A stretch of DNA of 8,070 bases from Thermoflexales bacterium (GTDB lineage Bacteria; Chloroflexota; Anaerolineae; S140-20), in the NCBI GenBank assembly GCA_015484715.1, contig WFUY01000308.1, positions 1 through 8,070 of the forward strand, in the 5' to 3' direction. Below the pieces are notes generated by a model that made no database searches, was not told the origin of the DNA, and saw only the letters and a list, made by a program, of their open reading frames with translations. Positions 6,315-8,070 of the stretch are shown piece by piece (position 1 is the stretch's first letter; each line of letters begins with the position of its first letter). The position numbers and the translations under genes were made by a program.

Positions 6315-6473
6315 CTCTCATCTTTCAGAAGGTAAAACCTTCTGCCGGAATTGGCACCGGGTCTGGACGTTGGGCGGAGCCGTCGTTGTACCGAAGATGT
6401 CGTCGCTCCCATCCAGCCTCCAGACTGGTTGCCGAGGCTTCACAGGGCCGGTCCCTCCACCTCTCTGGATGAG
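6315..6473 (-). ncRNA. SAM-I (S-box) riboswitch
   Basis: The minus strand carries the conserved S-box core: GAGGGACCGGCCC (6457-6445, kink-turn side), TGAAGCC (6442-6436), CGGCAACC (6434-6427) and GGTGCCAATTCC (6358-6347). P1 is CTCATC (6473-6468) with GATGAG (6322-6317). P3 is closed by GTCTGGA (6425-6419) with TCCAGAC (6367-6361), and P4 is CAGAAGG (6344-6338) with CCTTCTG (6332-6326). S-box aptamers bind S-adenosylmethionine and usually turn genes off by termination; here the terminator at 6267-6293 follows directly. The promoter lies about 30 bases upstream and the target is metB. The P3 arm is about 65 nt, much longer than usual. Boundaries are set from the P1 strands. Confidence 0.95.
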
Positions 6474-6501
6474 CATCCGGTTGTATTCAGTTTGGGGCAG
6501 G

Positions 6502-6530
6502 ATGATACCATACCCGCGCAAAATCGTCAA
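6502..6530 (-). promoter_or_regulatory. Sigma70-type promoter of metB
   Basis: On the minus strand TTGACG (6530-6525) and TATCAT (6507-6502) are 17 bases apart, matching the boxes at 5/6 positions each. Transcription would begin near 6495, about 20 bases before riboswitch P1, giving a leader of roughly 300 nt. Confidence 0.8.
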
Positions 6531-6544
6531 GGGCTTCTCCTCAC

Positions 6545-6699
6545 CGGTGATTACCCATATCTTTGGAGATAGGGAGACGAGCCGTCCACGAATGGGGCAC
6601 GAATACACGAATTAAGGACCGCCTCATTCGTGCATTGGTGAGAAATTCGTGGACGGCCTGCTACGGACCACTCTCCCGCTCACCTGTGGGTAATCACCG
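6545..6699. repeat. Nested inverted-repeat element, MITE-like
   Basis: Four sets of complementary arms are nested around one centre: CGGTGATTACCCA 6545-6557 with 6687-6699 (13 bp), GGGAGA 6572-6577 with 6672-6677, GCCGTCCACGAAT 6581-6593 with 6645-6657 (13 bp), and GCACGAAT 6597-6604 with 6626-6633. A small side hairpin TATCT-TTGG-AGATA sits at 6558-6571. About 40 bp of pairing spans 155 bases. TCTCCTC occurs just outside on both sides (6536-6542 and 6703-6709), which could be a target duplication. No open frame lies inside. It occupies the space between the divergent metB and flp promoters. It could be a non-autonomous mobile element, a dispersed repeat, or a structured RNA. Confidence 0.75.
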
Positions 6700-6715
6700 C
6701 CCTCTCCTCGCAGGT

Positions 6716-6735
6716 AATAGGAAACAGGTCCTATT
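6716..6735. promoter_or_regulatory. Operator-like inverted repeat at flp promoter
   Basis: AATAGGA (6716-6722) and TCCTATT (6729-6735) form a perfect 7-bp inverted repeat with a 6-base centre. Its right half overlaps the first bases of the flp -35 box (6734-6739), a position suited to a repressor or a co-activator. No regulator is identified. Confidence 0.4.
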
Positions 6736-6761
6736 GTGCTTTTGGCGCTTTGGGCTATAAT
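6734..6761 (+). promoter_or_regulatory. Promoter of flp
   Basis: A perfect -10 box TATAAT (6756-6761) follows a weak -35 TTGTGC (6734-6739) after 16 bases. Transcription should start near 6768, about 60 bases before the flp ATG. The weak -35 box and the overlapping inverted repeat suggest regulated use. Confidence 0.7.
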
Positions 6762-6770
6762 GAGAGCAGC

Positions 6771-6799
6771 TACGAGGGGACTCCCCTGTGTACCTCGTA
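6771..6799 (+). promoter_or_regulatory. Hairpin in the flp 5' leader
   Basis: TACGAGG (6771-6777) pairs with CCTCGTA (6793-6799), and an alternative inner pairing AGGGG/CCCCT exists inside. It lies at the predicted transcript start and would form a 5'-terminal stem ahead of the SD sequence, which could stabilise the mRNA of an abundant pilin. Confidence 0.45.
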
Positions 6800-6826
6800 A
6801 ATTTGCTAAGAAAGGAGGTGAACGTC

Positions 6827-6973
6827 ATGTTGTACCTGCCGCGAGAGGAAGGACAGGGGTTGGTTGAGTATGCGTTGATCCTTGTGTTGGTGGCTATCGT
6901 TGTGATTGTCATTCTGGCGATCCTGGGGCCCACCATCGGCAACGTGTTCAGCAACATCGTCAGCGCCCTGTAA
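6827..6973 (+). CDS. flp: Flp-type IVb major pilin
   Basis: This 48-residue protein is a Flp pilin, the small subunit polymerised by Tad machinery into adhesive pili. The short leader MLYLPREEG ends at Gly9; QGLVEYALI follows, so Glu14 is at +5 and Tyr15 at +6 of the mature chain, exactly the Flp signature for cleavage by a prepilin peptidase. A single hydrophobic helix (about 16-34) follows and the chain ends GPTIGNVFSNIVSAL, as in many small Flp pilins. ATG 6827 is chosen because the near-perfect SD AAGGAGGT (6812-6819) lies 7 bases upstream; the frame opens earlier at a GTG (6788) with no support. It has its own promoter and a trailing hairpin at 7005-7030, so it may be made in excess over the tad genes downstream. 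Confidence 0.95.
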   Translation: MLYLPREEGQGLVEYALILVLVAIVVIVILAILGPTIGNVFSNIVSAL

Positions 6974-7004
6974 TTCGTTGCCTTCAACCAACCTATCATC
7001 CTCA

Positions 7005-7030
7005 GAAGCCCCATCTTGGGATGGGGCTTC
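7005..7030 (+). terminator. Hairpin after flp, terminator-like
   Basis: GAAGCCCCATC (7005-7015) and GATGGGGCTTC (7020-7030) form a perfect 11-bp stem with a TTGG loop, 31 bases after the flp stop. The tail ACCTTAACAA has few T, so termination may be partial; the hairpin could also protect the pilin mRNA 3' end. Confidence 0.65.
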
Positions 7031-7111
7031 ACCTTAACAACCCTTAACGACTCTACCTGTAGGTCTCTCACGGCGCACCAAAGCATGCTGCCCCTCCTGG
7101 CCGCCGACTCC

Positions 7112-7122
7112 TGGTAGTACCA
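7112..7122. promoter_or_regulatory. Short palindrome upstream of tadE promoter
   Basis: TGGTA-G-TACCA is a perfect 5-bp inverted repeat 8 bases upstream of the -35 box at 7131. It is placed like an activator or repressor site, but is short enough to occur by chance. Confidence 0.25.
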
Positions 7123-7130
7123 TCATCCTG

Positions 7131-7159
7131 TTGTCGCCAGTTCTCATCCTTTGTATAAT
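7131..7159 (+). promoter_or_regulatory. Promoter of the tadE-like gene
   Basis: TTGTCG (7131-7136) and a perfect TATAAT (7154-7159) are 17 bases apart. Transcription would start near 7166, about 170 bases before ATG 7338, so the TadE-like gene is expressed separately from flp. Confidence 0.75.
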
Positions 7160-7337
7160 CTCGAATGTCCAGGGCTGCCAGGAAGCCGGTCTAAGAGGAC
7201 CGGTCCCCCACCGCAGCATAAAGACCGACACCACCCGTGAGTTAGGACCCCAGCGCCCCACCCTCCCACCGCAAACCGCCACAGGTGGGAACGGCTGAGG
7301 TTCCAGCACGGGGACAAGGGATCGAAGAGGTGCGCCC
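7160..7337 (+). other. Long 5' leader of the tadE-like gene
   Basis: The leader of about 170 nt is C-rich and holds two simple hairpins: CCGGTC (7186-7191) with GACCGG (7198-7203), and CCCACC (7265-7270) with GGTGGG (7284-7289). I looked for a c-di-GMP (GEMM) aptamer, often found near pilus genes, and did not recognise one. No open frame of note and no T-tracted terminator is present. Its role is unknown. Confidence 0.4.
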
Positions 7338-8070
7338 ATGTTCAGACGCGAGAGAGGCCAGGGGCTTGTCGAATTCGCTCTGATTCTGCCCATCCTGCTG
7401 ATGATTATGCTGGCGGTCATCGAGACGGCCCTGATCTTCCAAGGGCACTTGGCCGTCCAGCACGCCGCCCGCGAAGCGGCCCGCTGGGCTGTGACCTACC
7501 AGCCCCTTCAGGGTCAGCGGCTCGATGGGCAACCGTGCACCGGTTCTCCCCCCTTCCTCTGGCAGTCCAACGTGCTGGCGGAGCCCGGACCAGAAGAGGA
7601 CTGCGACCCCAATGAGTCCGAGGACGAGTACCTCGCCCGCCGGGTCGCCATCATCCGACGGCAAGCTTTCCGGGCCGCCCGAGGGCTGCGCATTGACCCC
7701 TCCCTCTTCCCCAACAGCAACCGCGAGTTTCAGGACTCCGTCGTCAACAGTGCTCCCAACTTCTTCGGCGTTCGCATTTGGGGCTTCGACCGCTTCCAGC
7801 AGGAGGGCGAACCCCCGCCGACGCCCATCCCCGACCATCCAGGGCTTCAGGGACTGCCCATCCAGGTCGAAGTCATCCACAACGTGGCAATCCTAGACCC
7901 CATCTTCCAGAGGGTGATTATCGAAGCCCGCCGCCTGGCCGGCCTACCGCCCAGCCCCATCATCACCGTCCGGGCCACGACCCAGATGATCAACGAGGGT
8001 GTTCAGGTGGGGATGGGGGACTCGCCAGTGCCCTCCTTTGGCACGCCCCCGCCCATCAACACACCAACCC
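7338..8070 (+). CDS. tadE: TadE-like pseudopilin, 3' end outside window
   Basis: TadE/TadG-like proteins are membrane-anchored pseudopilins needed for assembly of Flp pili. The visible 244 residues begin MFRRERGQGLVEFALI: a short basic leader to Gly7 followed by QGLVEF, the same prepilin-peptidase type site as in the Flp pilin upstream, then a hydrophobic helix (about 14-34) and HAAREAARWAVTY, the conserved stretch after the helix in TadE. The rest is an extracytoplasmic domain with two cysteines in the loop about 66-90 (one in QPCTG, one in EEDCDP) and a proline-rich end (about 160-170 and past 230). The frame is open at the window edge. ATG 7338 has GAGG at 7327-7330 as a modest SD. TadE proteins are usually under 200 residues, so this one is long; TadG or an unnamed TadE-like paralogue is possible. 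The remaining tad genes are likely downstream. Confidence 0.88.
   Translation, partial: MFRRERGQGLVEFALILPILLMIMLAVIETALIFQGHLAVQHAAREAARWAVTYQPLQGQRLDGQPCTGSPPFLWQSNVLAEPGPEEDCDPNESEDEYLARRVAIIRRQAFRAARGLRIDPSLFPNSNREFQDSVVNSAPNFFGVRIWGFDRFQQEGEPPPTPIPDHPGLQGLPIQVEVIHNVAILDPIFQRVIIEARRLAGLPPSPIITVRATTQMINEGVQVGMGDSPVPSFGTPPPINTPT

Noticed and set aside
5299..6615. Long plus-strand open frame antisense to metB and across its leader
   Set aside because: It is antisense to a clear PLP enzyme and runs through the riboswitch and terminator; the product has no recognisable domain.
6545..6699. CRISPR array
   Set aside because: The repeated word CACGAAT is too short and its copies are irregularly spaced and inverted; no direct repeats of 20-40 bases with uniform spacers exist.
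7160..7337. c-di-GMP riboswitch in the leader of the tadE-like gene
   Set aside because: The region is suggestive by context, but the conserved GEMM core and paired tetraloop/receptor arrangement are not visible.
7242..7880. Minus-strand open frame over the tadE-like gene
   Set aside because: The plus strand encodes a clear TadE-type N-terminus with promoter and SD; the antisense product matches nothing.
1..8070. tRNA, rRNA or an insertion sequence with transposase
   Set aside because: I found no cloverleaf, rRNA core or transposase motif on either strand.

Overview
The window is a high-GC bacterial segment carrying three unrelated units: a cytochrome c oxidase assembly and copper-handling cluster on the plus strand, a SAM-riboswitch-controlled methionine gene on the minus strand, and the start of a Flp/Tad pilus locus on the plus strand. 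The gene content (SURF1, a lipoprotein cytochrome c, CtaB, Sco1, a Flp pilin and a TadE-like protein both starting with a GQGLVE motif, and strong SD sequences) is compatible with an aerobic member of the Chloroflexota. That placement is a judgement from protein style and gene order, not a database result.

Positions 1-4919 (+): a SURF1-family oxidase assembly factor, a lipoprotein mono-heme cytochrome c and heme o synthase CtaB follow one another closely, ending at a strong hairpin without a U-tract (2354-2387). A gap of about 420 bases then holds a possible frame-broken small membrane protein gene and a weak promoter candidate. Next come a Sco1/SenC copper chaperone and a large polytopic 4Fe-4S protein of the NapH/CcoG type. 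These proteins would act together in building an aa3-type oxidase: CtaB makes heme o, SURF1 helps heme a insertion, Sco1 loads the CuA site, and the ferredoxin-like membrane protein may supply electrons, possibly for copper reduction. The oxidase subunits and heme A synthase are not in the window.

Positions 4933-6530 (-): a plant-like cystathionine gamma-synthase converges on the Fe-S gene with a 13-base gap. Its leader of about 300 nt is readable in full: a sigma70-type promoter (TTGACG, 17 nt, TATCAT), a SAM-I (S-box) riboswitch with an unusually long P3 arm, an intrinsic terminator competing with a 15-nt antiterminator pairing, and a second terminator-like hairpin just before the ribosome binding site.

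Positions 6531-6733: between the divergent metB and flp promoters lies a 155-base nested inverted-repeat element (6545-6699) with five copies of CACGAAT inside it and a possible 7-base flanking duplication. It resembles a MITE-like element or a structured repeat.

Positions 6734-8070 (+): a Flp type IVb pilin gene with its own promoter and trailing hairpin, then a second promoter with a leader of about 170 nt and a TadE-like pseudopilin that runs off the window end. The rest of the tad secretion locus probably lies downstream.
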